Shown piece after piece: positions 9,099 through 18,762 of a stretch of DNA of 64,000 nt. The translations under genes were made by a program, and so were the position numbers. Each line of letters starts with the position of its first letter. Position 1 is the stretch's first letter. Under the pieces are notes generated by a model. That model ran no database searches and was not told the DNA's origin. It was given only the letters and a program-made list of their open reading frames with translations. This stretch comes from Acidobacteriaceae bacterium (GTDB lineage: Bacteria > Acidobacteriota > Terriglobia > Bryobacterales > Bryobacteraceae): contig CAJCIT010000032.1 in NCBI GenBank assembly GCA_903970405.1, positions 1-64,000 on the forward strand, read 5' to 3'.

Positions 9099-11975
9099 GT
9101 GAAGGCAGAACCGCCCTCCGCGGAGGAGCGCCGGCTCAGCATGTTGTCGAAATACCGGCTGCTCGATAGGGCGCCGGAAGAACGTTTCAACTGGCTTACG
9201 TACTTGGCCGCCCGGCATTTCCAGGCGCCGATGGCGCTGATCGCGCTGGTGGACCAAGGGCGTCAATGGTGCAAGTCGTGCATTGGCGTGGCCGTCAGCG
9301 AAGTCGAACGCGACGTGGAATTCTGCCGCTGCGTCATTCAGGCTGACGAGGTCTTCGTTGTCAACGACGCGATTGACGATCCGCGCTTTCATGAGAATCC
9401 GTTAGTGACAGCCGGCCCCTTCATTCGGTTTTATGCGGGCGCGCCGCTGATTGTGGAGGAGGGCTTGCGCCTGGGCGCCTTCGCAATCATGGATCGCCGG
9501 CCGCGCGCGTTCTCAGCCGAAGACCGGCAGGCCTTGCGGGGGTTTGCGAGCCTGGCGGCCGATTTCATCCGGCAGCAACGGGCCGGATTCAATCTCAGCG
9601 ATGCCGAACGGGCGCTGGTCCGGAGCGAATCGCTGTACGGCGAACTGGTGGAGAACAGCGTCACCGGCATTTATCGCTCGTCCGCGCAGGGCGAGGTCCT
9701 GATGGCGAACCGGGCTGTCCTCGACATGCTCGGGTATGCCTCGCTCGAGGAACTGCAACAAAGAAACATAGAGCGCGACCACTTGACCGAGGCCCGGGCT
9801 CAGTTTAAGAGGGCGATGGAAGAGCAGCGGCGCGTCGAAAGCTTCGAAAACGTGTGGTACCGGAAGGACGGCACGCCCGTTTTAGTGTCGGAGACCGCAC
9901 GGATGGTGCGTAATGCAGCCGGTGAGGTCCTCTATTACGAAGGGACCGTGGAGAACGTTACGACCCGGCGCAACGCGGAGTTGCACATCCGAAAATCGGA
10001 GGAGCGGTACCGGCTGCTATTCGACAGCAATCCGTTGGCGGCCTTGGTCTATTCAACCGACAGCAACTTCAACATCCTGGCGGCAAACGCCGCCGCCGTG
10101 AAGGTCTATGGATACACTCCCGAGGAGTTTCGAAGCCTGACCATGCTCGATCTTGCCTCCGAGGACAAGCGCGGGGCGATGCTCGAGCGAATTCAGGGAA
10201 TCCTCCGGAATCATCCCGATAGCGTGGCGCGGTCAGCGGCCTTCCCCCACCGCACTAAGATCGGGCAAAGGATTGAAGTAGAGATCACATCTCACCCGCT
10301 GGAATTTGACAACCGGCCGGCACGGCTGGTGATGATCAACGATGTCACGGAGCTTGTGGAAACGCAGACAAGAATGCGGGAGGCACTGGACTTGGCGCAG
10401 TCGGCAACCATAGCGAAGTCCGATTTCCTGGCCACGATGAGTCACGAGATCCGAACCCCGATCCATGGCGTCATCGGAATGACCGGTCTCCTGTGCGAAA
10501 CCGAGCTCTCGCCCGAGCAGCGCGAATATGCCGAGCTGATCAGGAGTTCGGGCCAGGCGCTGCTGACGCTGGTGAATGACATTCTGGACTTCTCAAAGAT
10601 TGAATCAGGCAACCTTAAAATCGAGGCGGTGACGTTTGACCTGTGGACCATGGCGGAAGAGTGCGTCGACATGGTGGCCGAAACGGCGCACCGGAAGAAT
10701 CTTGAGCTAGTGGCCGACATCGGCTCTTCCGTTCCGATGGCGGTGACCGGCGATCCGCAGCGCATTCGTCAGATTCTCCTCAATCTGCTCAGCAACGCCA
10801 TCAAGTTCACGCCGGAAGGAGAGGTGCGGCTCCACTTGACGGAAAGGGAGAATGCGGTGGACGCTCCGCCGGCGGCCGGAAGGGTGATCCGTTTCGAAGT
10901 GATTGACACGGGAATTGGAATCGCACCCGAGGCAAAGGAAAGGCTGTTCCAGTCATTCAGCCAGGGCGATCCCTCCACAAGCCGGCGCTTTGGCGGCACC
11001 GGCCTTGGGCTGGCGATCTCGAAAAGGCTGGCGCAAATCATGGGCGGGGTCATCGGCTTTGAAAGCGAACCTGGGGAGGGAGCCCGCTTCTGGGTGGAAC
11101 TGCCGTTGCAACTGGCGCCGAGGGAGCCCACCCAGGCGGCCTCGCCTCTGATTGGAAAGCACGTGCTGATTGTGGACGATCATTCTTGTACGCTGCGCGT
11201 CCTGCGCCAACAACTGGAGCGGTTGGGCGCCTCGGTGACCACCGCTTCGAGCGGGGCGACGGCGGCGGATGTGTTGCGCCACGGAGCAGCGAGTATGGAC
11301 GCCTGCCTGATCGATTCGGATCTGGCTGGCGTCAGTGGCATCGAGACAGCGCGGCAGTTACGGACGTTGAAGGGCAGGGCCCGCCTGCCCGTGGCGCTGC
11401 TGACCCGCGTCACGGAACGGAACGTGATGGCTGATGCGTCAACCCGGCGGTGCGTGGATATCGCCTGCGCCAAGCCGCTGAAGCGGGCTCAATTGATCTC
11501 CACCGTGACGCGGCTGATGGAGCACGTTGAGGCCAAGTCCGGGCCGGCCGCTGGCCCGGTTTCGCGGCAGGCCCCTCCGCTGGGGGAAGGGATTCGCATT
11601 CTGCTGGCGGAAGATAACCTTGTGAATCAAAAATTGGCCGTTCAATTGGTCCGGAAGTTGGGACATAACGTCGATGTCGCGTCCAACGGCCGGCAAGCGA
11701 CGGAGATGTTCCAGAGCGCCCCCTACCAGATGATCTTGATGGATGCGCAGATGCCGGAGATGGATGGCTACGAAGCAACGCGGTTCATTCGCGCCATGGA
11801 GAAGGATGGCCATCACGCCGTGATCATTGGATTGACGGCGAATGTCATGCCCGGCGACCTGGAAAAATGTCTGGGGGCGGGCATGGATGACTACGTTCCA
11901 AAGCCGATTCAGGTTGCGGCGTTTCAGCAGACCCTCTCAGCGTGGATGGAACGCATTCGCAAGCAGAGGGTTTGA
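9099..11975 (+). CDS. Hybrid sensor histidine kinase, GAF-PAS-PAS-HisKA-HATPase-REC-REC
   Basis: The 958-residue protein has no evident transmembrane segment and looks cytoplasmic. Order: GAF domain (about 20-165), two PAS domains (about 170-290 and 300-420), HisKA with SHEIRTP and phosphorylatable His449, HATPase_c with the N-box LLNLLSNAIKFTP and G-boxes DTGIGI and GGTGLGLAIS, then two receiver domains. REC1 (from about 688) has phosphoacceptor Asp739 but the divergent LIDSDLAGVSG. REC2 (from about 834) has a canonical LMDAQMPEMDG with Asp882. The GTG at 9099 is the first start in frame. No partner response regulator is adjacent, so a separate output protein is expected. Confidence 0.94.
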   Translation: MKAEPPSAEERRLSMLSKYRLLDRAPEERFNWLTYLAARHFQAPMALIALVDQGRQWCKSCIGVAVSEVERDVEFCRCVIQADEVFVVNDAIDDPRFHENPLVTAGPFIRFYAGAPLIVEEGLRLGAFAIMDRRPRAFSAEDRQALRGFASLAADFIRQQRAGFNLSDAERALVRSESLYGELVENSVTGIYRSSAQGEVLMANRAVLDMLGYASLEELQQRNIERDHLTEARAQFKRAMEEQRRVESFENVWYRKDGTPVLVSETARMVRNAAGEVLYYEGTVENVTTRRNAELHIRKSEERYRLLFDSNPLAALVYSTDSNFNILAANAAAVKVYGYTPEEFRSLTMLDLASEDKRGAMLERIQGILRNHPDSVARSAAFPHRTKIGQRIEVEITSHPLEFDNRPARLVMINDVTELVETQTRMREALDLAQSATIAKSDFLATMSHEIRTPIHGVIGMTGLLCETELSPEQREYAELIRSSGQALLTLVNDILDFSKIESGNLKIEAVTFDLWTMAEECVDMVAETAHRKNLELVADIGSSVPMAVTGDPQRIRQILLNLLSNAIKFTPEGEVRLHLTERENAVDAPPAAGRVIRFEVIDTGIGIAPEAKERLFQSFSQGDPSTSRRFGGTGLGLAISKRLAQIMGGVIGFESEPGEGARFWVELPLQLAPREPTQAASPLIGKHVLIVDDHSCTLRVLRQQLERLGASVTTASSGATAADVLRHGAASMDACLIDSDLAGVSGIETARQLRTLKGRARLPVALLTRVTERNVMADASTRRCVDIACAKPLKRAQLISTVTRLMEHVEAKSGPAAGPVSRQAPPLGEGIRILLAEDNLVNQKLAVQLVRKLGHNVDVASNGRQATEMFQSAPYQMILMDAQMPEMDGYEATRFIRAMEKDGHHAVIIGLTANVMPGDLEKCLGAGMDDYVPKPIQVAAFQQTLSAWMERIRKQRV

Positions 11976-12048
11976 GACAGGCGCGTCGTTTCAAACCAGG
12001 CGCCGCCGACCGAGCCGCGGCCATCAGAATGGGTGAAAAATCCTTGAG

Positions 12049-12160
12049 ACAAACAGATGCACCCGCGCCTGCTGAGCCGCGAACGTCAGGGAGCGACCGG
12101 TTGGCAGGACAAGAACACCGCGGTCACTCCCTGACGGTCGCGGCTCGGAACGCGCAGGCG
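12049..12160. repeat. Dispersed intergenic palindrome with outer tail
   Basis: Bases 12066-12099 are inverted at 12121-12160, with a few mismatches and a short insertion in the right arm. The core is GTCAGGGAGCGACCGGTT. A left tail (ACAAACAGATGCACCCGCGCC at 12049-12069) is shared with the copies at 41667 and, inverted, 47515-47535. A degraded related stretch (CCGACCGAGCCGCGGCC) lies just upstream near 12007. Together these occupy most of the 305-base gap between the histidine kinase and the gene at 12281. Confidence 0.8.
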
Positions 12161-12280
12161 AGTCTGGGTGGCTCCAAATTTTTAACACCAACTCGAATTA
12201 CGCGCGGTTCAGTAGCGGGCAACAGGCGGCGCGTGCGCCGCGATAGACCCAGGTATTTCAGCGGCTTCCCTTGGCTCTCT

Positions 12281-12739
12281 TTAACCGCGGAATGCCCGCA
12301 AACGAGCCAGATCGTCCACCAGGATGCGGCGCGCGTTCGAATCCAGCGGGTTGTGGTCCACCACATGCTGAACGTCGTGAATGGCGTCGTCGAGACGGCC
12401 CCGGTCGAAGTGTCCTCGCTCATAACGGGCCTCGAACTCCGAAAGATGCCGCATCGCGTGATCTAAGCGCTCGCGTTCGTGACCGCTGGCCCATCTGGAT
12501 TCATAAGAGGCGATCCGCTCCAGATGGCGAATCGTCTGGTCGACAGGCGAGCGGTACTGCTGTCCCCGATCCCAGTCACCGTTGGGACCGCCCTGATAAC
12601 CGGGGGCCTGCGGCGGATAACCGTAAGGCGGAGGCTGAGGCGCTGCGGCGGCCGAGAGTGCCAGTGGGCCGGCCAGCGCGGCGATGGCCAGCCAGCGTGA
12701 CCAATCGTTTGATTTTCTGACTTGATATTGTTTTGCCAT
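12281..12739 (-). CDS. Secreted small helical protein of unknown function
   Basis: The 152-residue protein starts at ATG 12739 (MAKQYQVRKSNDWSRW), followed by a hydrophobic stretch LAIAALAGPLALSAAAA that looks like a Sec signal peptide. A Pro/Gly/Tyr-rich linker (PPPYGYPPQAPGYQGGP) leads to a highly charged, histidine-rich helical region of about 90 residues (ETIRHLERI-type repeats, HAMRHLSEFEARYERGHFD). An ATG-less extension upstream to 12805 is less likely because it places the signal peptide internally. No family is recognised. It may be a periplasmic charged helical protein; function is unknown. Confidence 0.65.
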   Translation of the reverse strand: MAKQYQVRKSNDWSRWLAIAALAGPLALSAAAAPQPPPYGYPPQAPGYQGGPNGDWDRGQQYRSPVDQTIRHLERIASYESRWASGHERERLDHAMRHLSEFEARYERGHFDRGRLDDAIHDVQHVVDHNPLDSNARRILVDDLARLRAFRG

Positions 12740-12903
12740 GTGTACGTCCGTCCCTTCAACGGTTGAGACGTGAACACCGGGGCAATGGGATACGAACCGC
12801 CCCACTGATGAGGGGAATTTAACGGTGGATCGCCTCCATGCGGGAGTCCTTCGCGCACCGGATGGAGGGCAGGCAGCCTGCTGCGAAACTGGAATCTAAC
12901 CAT

Positions 12904-13680
12904 ATGTCATTAGAACTTTTCAATCTGACCGGCCGCACGGCTGTGGTGATGGGCGGCACGTCGGGCATTGGCCGCGAACTGGCTTTGGGACTGGCGCGGG
13001 CCGGAGCCGATGTGGTGGCCACCGGCCGTCGCGAGGAACTGGTCGATCGGGTGGCTGGCGAAATTGAAGCCTTTGGCAAGCGCTCACTACGCCAGCCGGC
13101 GAACGCGTCGAGCCGCGATTCGATTGACGCTTTGCGTGACGCGGTGGAAAAGGAGTTCGGCCGCGTCGACATCCTGGTGAATGCCGCCGGGCAAACCTTT
13201 CGAAAGCCCACCCACACCGTTACCGAATCGGAATGGGGAACATTGATGGACGTCAATGTCACGGGGATGTTGCGCGCCTGCCAGAGCTTCTATGAGCCCT
13301 TGCGCGCCAGCGGCCGGGGACGCGTAATCAACATTGCGTCGCTTTCATCCTATGTGGGCTTGCTGGAAGTAACAGCCTACGCCACCTCGAAATCGGCGGT
13401 GCTGGGGCTCACCAGATCGCTGGCGGTGGAGTGGGCGCCGCGAGGCATCAACGTGAACGCCATCGCGCCCGGCGTCTTCAAAACGGACCTGAACGCCAAG
13501 TTGCTGGAAGGAACTGAGCGGGGCCGCGAGTTTCTGACTCGCACGCCAATGAAGCGTTTCGGTCAGATCCCCGAGTTGGTGGGCGCGGCGATTCTACTGG
13601 CGTCGGATGCGTCGAGTTTTATCACCGGGCAATGTCTGGCGGTGGATGGAGGCTTCCTGGCATCCGGGGTAAACTCGTGA
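12904..13680 (+). CDS. SDR family oxidoreductase
   Basis: This 258-residue protein is a classical short-chain dehydrogenase/reductase. The cofactor motif GGTSGIG, the structural NAAG, the catalytic IASLSS serine region and YATSK (YxxxK) are all present, and the C-terminal AVDGGF is typical of FabG-like members. ATG 12904 starts MSLELFNLTGRTAVV, the normal beginning of the fold. The frame is open 22 codons further upstream without family features. The closest functional analogues are gluconate 5-dehydrogenase or 3-oxoacyl-ACP reductase-like SDRs; the substrate cannot be assigned. Confidence 0.9.
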   Translation: MSLELFNLTGRTAVVMGGTSGIGRELALGLARAGADVVATGRREELVDRVAGEIEAFGKRSLRQPANASSRDSIDALRDAVEKEFGRVDILVNAAGQTFRKPTHTVTESEWGTLMDVNVTGMLRACQSFYEPLRASGRGRVINIASLSSYVGLLEVTAYATSKSAVLGLTRSLAVEWAPRGINVNAIAPGVFKTDLNAKLLEGTERGREFLTRTPMKRFGQIPELVGAAILLASDASSFITGQCLAVDGGFLASGVNS

Positions 13681-14037
13681 GCGGTTCGGTGGACAACCGC
13701 TCCCATCTCTGGAAATCCTCTCCCGCCGCCCATGCGAGACAGTTGTACTGACGAGTGCATGGACTTGTCACATCACAAGTCGTGTCGTCGAGTCGAGGGA
13801 AGTCTGGGGCGCGCCGGCTACCCGGCATACCGTCCACGAGCGCTCCCGCGGGCGGCATCGGTACTTTTACCTTTTGCTCCAAAGTGGCATCCTTCTTGAA
13901 GAGTAACGCTATTCGAGTTCAAAGCACAGCGCAGGTCCGCGCACCTCGCACTGCCGGCGGCATTGTCTCGCCCGGTCCAAAGCGGGTAAACTGGAAACGA
14001 GGAGCCTTTCGGCGCCAAGCCGCGTTGAATGACAGTA
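13681..14037. other. Non-coding interval upstream of glycosyltransferase
   Basis: No gene, RNA or repeat copy is recognised in these 357 bases. Short open frames exist but look like composition effects. A hairpin at its downstream end (14038-14065) is listed separately. Confidence 0.4.
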
Positions 14038-14065
14038 GACTGAAGCCGGTTTTTAGACTTCAGTC
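14038..14065 (+). other. Perfect 8-bp hairpin just before the glycosyltransferase start
   Basis: GACTGAAG at 14038-14045 pairs exactly with CTTCAGTC at 14058-14065, leaving a 12-base T-rich loop. It ends at the base before an in-frame GTG (14066) and 30 bases before the ATG at 14096, so it would fold in the leader of the glycosyltransferase mRNA. Confidence 0.4.
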
Positions 14066-14095
14066 GTGGTTCGGCTTCTCGTGGACCGGACGAAC

Positions 14096-15697
14096 ATGTC
14101 TTTCATGCCCTCTTCACTGTTGTTCGCGGCGCAGCCGCTATCGGCGCGAATCGCCGACCGGTTGTTCGACAACACCTTTGAGGGCATCTACCGTCTGACC
14201 TTTTTCGACTGGGCCTTGCTAATCCCCTATTTCGGGATTCTCATCATTCTCTCGGTCTATGGTTTGCACCGTTATGAAACGATGCGGACCTATCTGAAAT
14301 TCCGCAAGAAGCTTCAGCAGGAGCCCGCGGTCCTCTTCACCCAACTGCCCAAAGTCACCATTCAGTTGCCGCTCTATAACGAACGGTACGTGGTGGCCCG
14401 GCTGCTTGAGCGGGTGAGCAAGATTCAGTATCCGGCGGGACTGTTACAGATCCAGGTTCTGGACGACTCGACCGACGAAACTCACCCCTACGCGGAGCGC
14501 CTTTGTAACGAGTATCTGGCCAAAGGAGTGCCCATCGAGTACCGGCACCGCACCAACCGCCACGGTTACAAAGCAGGAGCGCTGCAGGAGGGCCTCAAAA
14601 CCGCGACCGGCGAACTGCTGGCCGTCTTCGACGCCGATTTCGTTCCTCCCGTTGACTTCTTAACTCGCAGCGTGCATTACTTCACCGACCCCACTGTTGG
14701 CGTGGTGCAGACCCGGTGGAGTTATCTGAATCGCGACTACAACATTCTGACGAACGTGCAGGCGATGCTGCTGGATGGCCACTTTGTTCTCGAGCACGGC
14801 GCGCGGTGTGGCGCTGGACTGTTCTTTAACTTCAATGGCACAGCGGGCATCTTGCGCCGCGGCATGATCGACGACGCCGGCGGATGGGAGCATGACACGC
14901 TAACGGAAGATTCCGATCTCAGCTATCGGGCTCAATTGAAGGGCTGGCGATTCGTCTATCTGCCTGCGCTCGATTGCCCCTCCGAGTTGCCGGTTGACAC
15001 GTACGGTTTCCAGGTCCAGCAGTCGCGCTGGGCCAAGGGCTTGACGCAGGTGGCGAAAAAGCTGCTGCCCCGGATTATGAAGGCCGACATCCCGTTGCGC
15101 GTCAAGCTGGAAGCAATTCTGCATCTGACCCCTAACATCACTTACCCCTTGATGGTTGTGGTTTCGGCACTGATGCTGCCGGTGATGATTGTGCGCTTTT
15201 ACATGGGCTGGCTGCAGATGCTGTTGATTGACTTCCCGCTCATCATTGCGTCGTTCATTTCCATTTCGGCTTTCTATCTGCTGGCACAGAAGGAACTATA
15301 CCCAAAATCCTGGTGGAAGAGCATCGTTTTTCTTCCCATGCTGATGGCCGCCGGCGTGGCGCTGACCATCAGCAATACCAAGGCCGTTATGGAAGCCATC
15401 CTCGGCGTGCAGACCAGCTTCGCCCGCACTCCGAAATTCGGCAATGAAGGGAGCAAGGCGGCCGCCGCTACGGCCTACAGAAGCCGCAGCGGTTGGCTTC
15501 CGTATATTGAGCTGGCTCTCGGTTCCTATTTCCTGTTCATGGTGGTCTTTGCGGTTGCGACTTACAACCTGTTTTCCATCCCTTTCCTGCTGCTGTTTGT
15601 GAGCGGCTACTATTGGGCCGGCTTCACCACGCTTTACCAGGAATATCTCGATCGGATGAGGTGGCAACGGGCGCGGCGTCTCGCGGAAGCATCGTAG
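14096..15697 (+). CDS. Processive-type family 2 glycosyltransferase, membrane protein
   Basis: The protein resembles cellulose-synthase/glucomannan-synthase-like GT2 enzymes that polymerise sugars at the inner membrane. After an N-terminal helix it shows VTIQLPLYNE, the nucleotide-sugar aspartates in LDDSTDET, the metal-binding FDADF, the catalytic EDSDLSYR and QQSRWAKG (QxxRW), the mark of processive family members. Several C-terminal transmembrane helices follow. ATG 14096 gives MSFMPSSLLF, 533 residues; GTG 14066 is an in-frame alternative ten codons upstream, immediately after a hairpin. The gene stands alone, and its product is unknown. Confidence 0.9.
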   Translation: MSFMPSSLLFAAQPLSARIADRLFDNTFEGIYRLTFFDWALLIPYFGILIILSVYGLHRYETMRTYLKFRKKLQQEPAVLFTQLPKVTIQLPLYNERYVVARLLERVSKIQYPAGLLQIQVLDDSTDETHPYAERLCNEYLAKGVPIEYRHRTNRHGYKAGALQEGLKTATGELLAVFDADFVPPVDFLTRSVHYFTDPTVGVVQTRWSYLNRDYNILTNVQAMLLDGHFVLEHGARCGAGLFFNFNGTAGILRRGMIDDAGGWEHDTLTEDSDLSYRAQLKGWRFVYLPALDCPSELPVDTYGFQVQQSRWAKGLTQVAKKLLPRIMKADIPLRVKLEAILHLTPNITYPLMVVVSALMLPVMIVRFYMGWLQMLLIDFPLIIASFISISAFYLLAQKELYPKSWWKSIVFLPMLMAAGVALTISNTKAVMEAILGVQTSFARTPKFGNEGSKAAAATAYRSRSGWLPYIELALGSYFLFMVVFAVATYNLFSIPFLLLFVSGYYWAGFTTLYQEYLDRMRWQRARRLAEAS

Positions 15698-15861
15698 GCA
15701 ACGTTACTCGCGTAGCCGCCGCGCTGTGCGCCATCAGGACCCCGTCGCCCCTACCGAGCTATTCCGTACGGGCCTAAGTGGTTTGAAGCCAGTACCTTAG
15801 ACCCATTGGCGTAGTCAGTCTTTTCTGAGCATACTGGGGCCTGACAGCCGAAGAGATAATC

Positions 15862-16983
15862 ATGGGCCTTCGTGCGCTGAGCGTCCCCGCGTTCCTCTTG
15901 GCCATCGCTTTTTGTGTGACGGACACGGCCGGGGCGGGTCCGATTTATAACGTCACCAGCCTGGGCAACCTCGGCGGAACCGGGGCAATCGCTACTGCCA
16001 TCGATTCATCCGGCACCGAGATTGTCGGCTACGGAAGCACAAGCTCTTCGACAACCGCCGCCTCAAGCACGGGGAGCCTGTTCTCAAGCCTCGGCTATTC
16101 GGGTCAGGCGAACGGCGTGAACAACAGCGGAGAAATGGTAGGCTCAGCGTACACGTCCTTCGGTTCACAGGCCATGGTCACTCAAGGGAGCGCCACCCTC
16201 AGTCTGACCGGTCTTGTCAGCGGTCAAAGCAGTTGGGCGACGGCTGTTAACAACTCAGGCCTTATCGTGGGCGCCGCCGTCAACGGGAACAATCAGACGG
16301 TAGCCGTTTCTTGGAACGGCAGCACCATGCATGTCCTGGGAACGCTGGGCGGTCAGTACAGCACAGCCATCGGCGTCAATAATTCGGGACAGGTTGCCGG
16401 CACCAGTCAAACGCCAAGCGGATCCATGGCCGCTTTCCTCGATTCCGGCGGCACAATGCGGAATCTGGGTACGCTGGGCGGTTCCAATAGCTACGGTCAG
16501 GCGGTGAACTCCACTGGCGAAGTGGTTGGCAATGCGCAAACGGCCGCGGGCTACACGCATGCGTTTCTTTGGAACGGCAGCCAGATGGTGGACCTGGGAA
16601 CGCTGGGCGGAAACAACAGTTACGCCTATGGCATTAATGACCAGGGACAGGTGGTCGGCTATTCGCAAACCGCCAGCGGCGGCACGGACGCCTTTCTTTA
16701 CTCCGGCGGCGTCCTGTATGACCTGAACTCGTTACTCTCCTTCGGTAGCGGTTGGACCATCACCGAAGCCTTCGGGATCGACGCGGCGGGCGACATCGTG
16801 GGAACGGGTCTCTACCAGGGCGCGGACTACGCCGTGAAATTGGTTGATCCTCCCAGCCCCGTACCGGAGCCCCTCTCGCTTCTGATGGCGGGTTCCGGTC
16901 TGGTGGCCATCGGCCTGCTCGCGCGGCGCCGGCCGGCGTTAGCCCCAAAAAAAGGCGATAGACCAACGGTAGACCAGCCGTAG
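15862..16983 (+). CDS. HAF-repeat protein with PEP-CTERM sorting signal
   Basis: The 373-residue protein has a signal peptide (MGLRALSVPAFLLAIAFC), then a chain of about 45-residue repeats of the type NLGTLGG...A.GIN..G.VVG, known as extracellular HAF repeats, which probably form a beta-propeller-like fold. It ends with VPEPLSLLMAGSGLVAIGLLARRR: a PEP motif, a transmembrane helix and a basic tail. That is a PEP-CTERM signal, recognised by an exosortase and linked to exopolysaccharide-producing bacteria. No exosortase gene is seen in this window. The start ATG 15862 follows GAAGAGA at a suitable distance. Confidence 0.9.
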   Translation: MGLRALSVPAFLLAIAFCVTDTAGAGPIYNVTSLGNLGGTGAIATAIDSSGTEIVGYGSTSSSTTAASSTGSLFSSLGYSGQANGVNNSGEMVGSAYTSFGSQAMVTQGSATLSLTGLVSGQSSWATAVNNSGLIVGAAVNGNNQTVAVSWNGSTMHVLGTLGGQYSTAIGVNNSGQVAGTSQTPSGSMAAFLDSGGTMRNLGTLGGSNSYGQAVNSTGEVVGNAQTAAGYTHAFLWNGSQMVDLGTLGGNNSYAYGINDQGQVVGYSQTASGGTDAFLYSGGVLYDLNSLLSFGSGWTITEAFGIDAAGDIVGTGLYQGADYAVKLVDPPSPVPEPLSLLMAGSGLVAIGLLARRRPALAPKKGDRPTVDQP

Positions 16984-17028
16984 CCCCGCGAAGGCCTGCC
17001 GCCCCTGCTTGGTTTAATGGGAGTTTCC

Positions 17029-18702
17029 ATGAAACTCCAGAGCTATACCATCACCCAAGGCAAAGATCGCGCGGCCGCCCGTTCCTATCTCAAGGCCATC
17101 GGCTTTACCGACGATGACTTGAAGAAACCCATCATCGGCATTGCCAATACTTGGATCGGCACAATGCCGTGTAACTACAATCTGCGCGAGCTGGCCGTGG
17201 ATGTCGCGCGCGGCATCCGCGAAGCGGGCGGCACGCCGATGGAGTTCAACACCATCGCCATCAGCGACGGCATCACTATGGGCACCGAAGGCATGAAAAC
17301 TTCGCTGATCAGCCGCGAAGTGATTGCCGATTCCATTGAGCTTGTCGCCCGCGGCCACATGTTCGACGGCATCGTCGCGCTGGTAGCATGCGACAAGACC
17401 GTTCCCGGTGCGGCGATGGCCCTGCTGCGGCTGAACGTCCCGGGAGTCATTCTCTATGGCGGAACCATGTTGCCCGGCAGGTACAAAGGTGTCGACATTA
17501 CCATTCAGGATGTGTTCGAGGCCATTGGCGCGAATGGCGCCGGCCGCATTACCGACCGCGAGTTGCTCGACATCGAAAACGCAGCGTGTCCGGGGGCGGG
17601 GGCGTGCGGCGGCCAATACACCGCCAACACCATGGCCACGGTGATGGAGATCATCGGTCTCTCGCCCATGGGCGCGAACGCCGTGCCCCAAGTGGATGAA
17701 CGCAAGCATGACGTCGCGCGGCGCTGCGGCGAAGTGGTGTTGAACGCTGTCAGGAAAGACATTAAGCCGCGCGACATCGTTACTCGCGAGGCCATCGATA
17801 ACGCCATCGCGAGCGTCGCCGCTTCCGGTGGTTCCACCAACGCCGTTCTGCACCTGCTGGCCATGGCGCGCGAAGCCGGCATTCCACTTACCATTGACGA
17901 TTTTCAGGGCGTCAGCAACCGGACGCCGCTGCTGTGCGATCTCAAGCCCGCCGGAAAGTATGTGGCGTCTGACGTCGACAAAGCGGGCGGCATTCCGGTG
18001 ATCGCCAAGCGTTTGGCGGACGGTGGCTATGCGCACGCCGGCGCGCTGACGGTGACTGGCCGGACGTTCGCCGAAGAGGCTGCCGGCGCCGTGGAGACGC
18101 CGGGACAGGAAGTGATTCGCTCCTTGAGTAACCCTATTAAGAAGTCGGGTGGCATCGTCATTCTGAAGGGCTCGCTTGCTCCGGAAGGAGCGGTGATCAA
18201 GGTGACGGGGCTCCACCGCCAGACGCAAACGGGTCCGGCGCGCGTCTTCGATAGTGAAGAGGCCGCGATGGCCGCCGTGATGGGCGGACAGATCGAAGCG
18301 GGCGATATTCTGGTGATTCGTTACGAAGGGCCGAAGGGCGGTCCGGGCATGCGTGAGATGTTGGGCGTCACCAGCGCCATCGTCGGCGTGGGCCTCTCTG
18401 AAAGCGTTGCGCTCATCACCGATGGACGCTTCAGCGGCGCCACGCGTGGCTTCATGGCGGGACACGTGTCGCCGGAGGCTTACGCCGGAGGCCCGATTGC
18501 CGCTGTCCATGAAGGCGATCCCATCACTATCGACATCGCGGCCCGCGAGATCAACCTCAATATTCCGGCGGCTGAACTGGCTTCACGTTTAGATGCCTTC
18601 ACCACCCCGCCACCGAAGTACACAAGCGGCGTCTTCGCGAAGTATGTGGCGCTGGTGGGCTCGGCGTCTGACGGTGCGTTGACCTCGCAGCCCAAGCTGT
18701 AG
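17029..18702 (+). CDS. ilvD: Dihydroxy-acid dehydratase
   Basis: IlvD dehydrates 2,3-dihydroxy-3-methyl acids to 2-oxo acids in valine, isoleucine and leucine synthesis and carries an Fe-S cluster. The cysteine motifs CDKTVPG and [16 protein letters not shown] supply cluster ligands, and the C-terminal [11 protein letters not shown] is conserved. The length of about 557 residues is normal. Two ATGs are possible; 17029 is preferred over 17017 because GGGAG lies 5 bases before it. The gene is followed 60 bases later by the cytochrome b gene. No other ilv gene is adjacent. Confidence 0.96.
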   Translation: MKLQSYTITQGKDRAAARSYLKAIGFTDDDLKKPIIGIANTWIGTMPCNYNLRELAVDVARGIREAGGTPMEFNTIAISDGITMGTEGMKTSLISREVIADSIELVARGHMFDGIVALVACDKTVPGAAMALLRLNVPGVILYGGTMLPGRYKGVDITIQDVFEAIGANGAGRITDRELLDIENAACPGAGACGGQYTANTMATVMEIIGLSPMGANAVPQVDERKHDVARRCGEVVLNAVRKDIKPRDIVTREAIDNAIASVAASGGSTNAVLHLLAMAREAGIPLTIDDFQGVSNRTPLLCDLKPAGKYVASDVDKAGGIPVIAKRLADGGYAHAGALTVTGRTFAEEAAGAVETPGQEVIRSLSNPIKKSGGIVILKGSLAPEGAVIKVTGLHRQTQTGPARVFDSEEAAMAAVMGGQIEAGDILVIRYEGPKGGPGMREMLGVTSAIVGVGLSESVALITDGRFSGATRGFMAGHVSPEAYAGGPIAAVHEGDPITIDIAAREINLNIPAAELASRLDAFTTPPPKYTSGVFAKYVALVGSASDGALTSQPKL

Positions 18703-18762
18703 GCGCGCGGAGTGCTTGGCCAGTCGAGCACCATAGCCTGCCTGATTTGGTAAAATCGCGCA

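Noticed and set aside
17014-18510. 498-codon frame antisense to ilvD
   Set aside because: It is the mirror of a conserved gene, and its His/Arg/Gly-rich product is typical of antisense frames in high-GC DNA.
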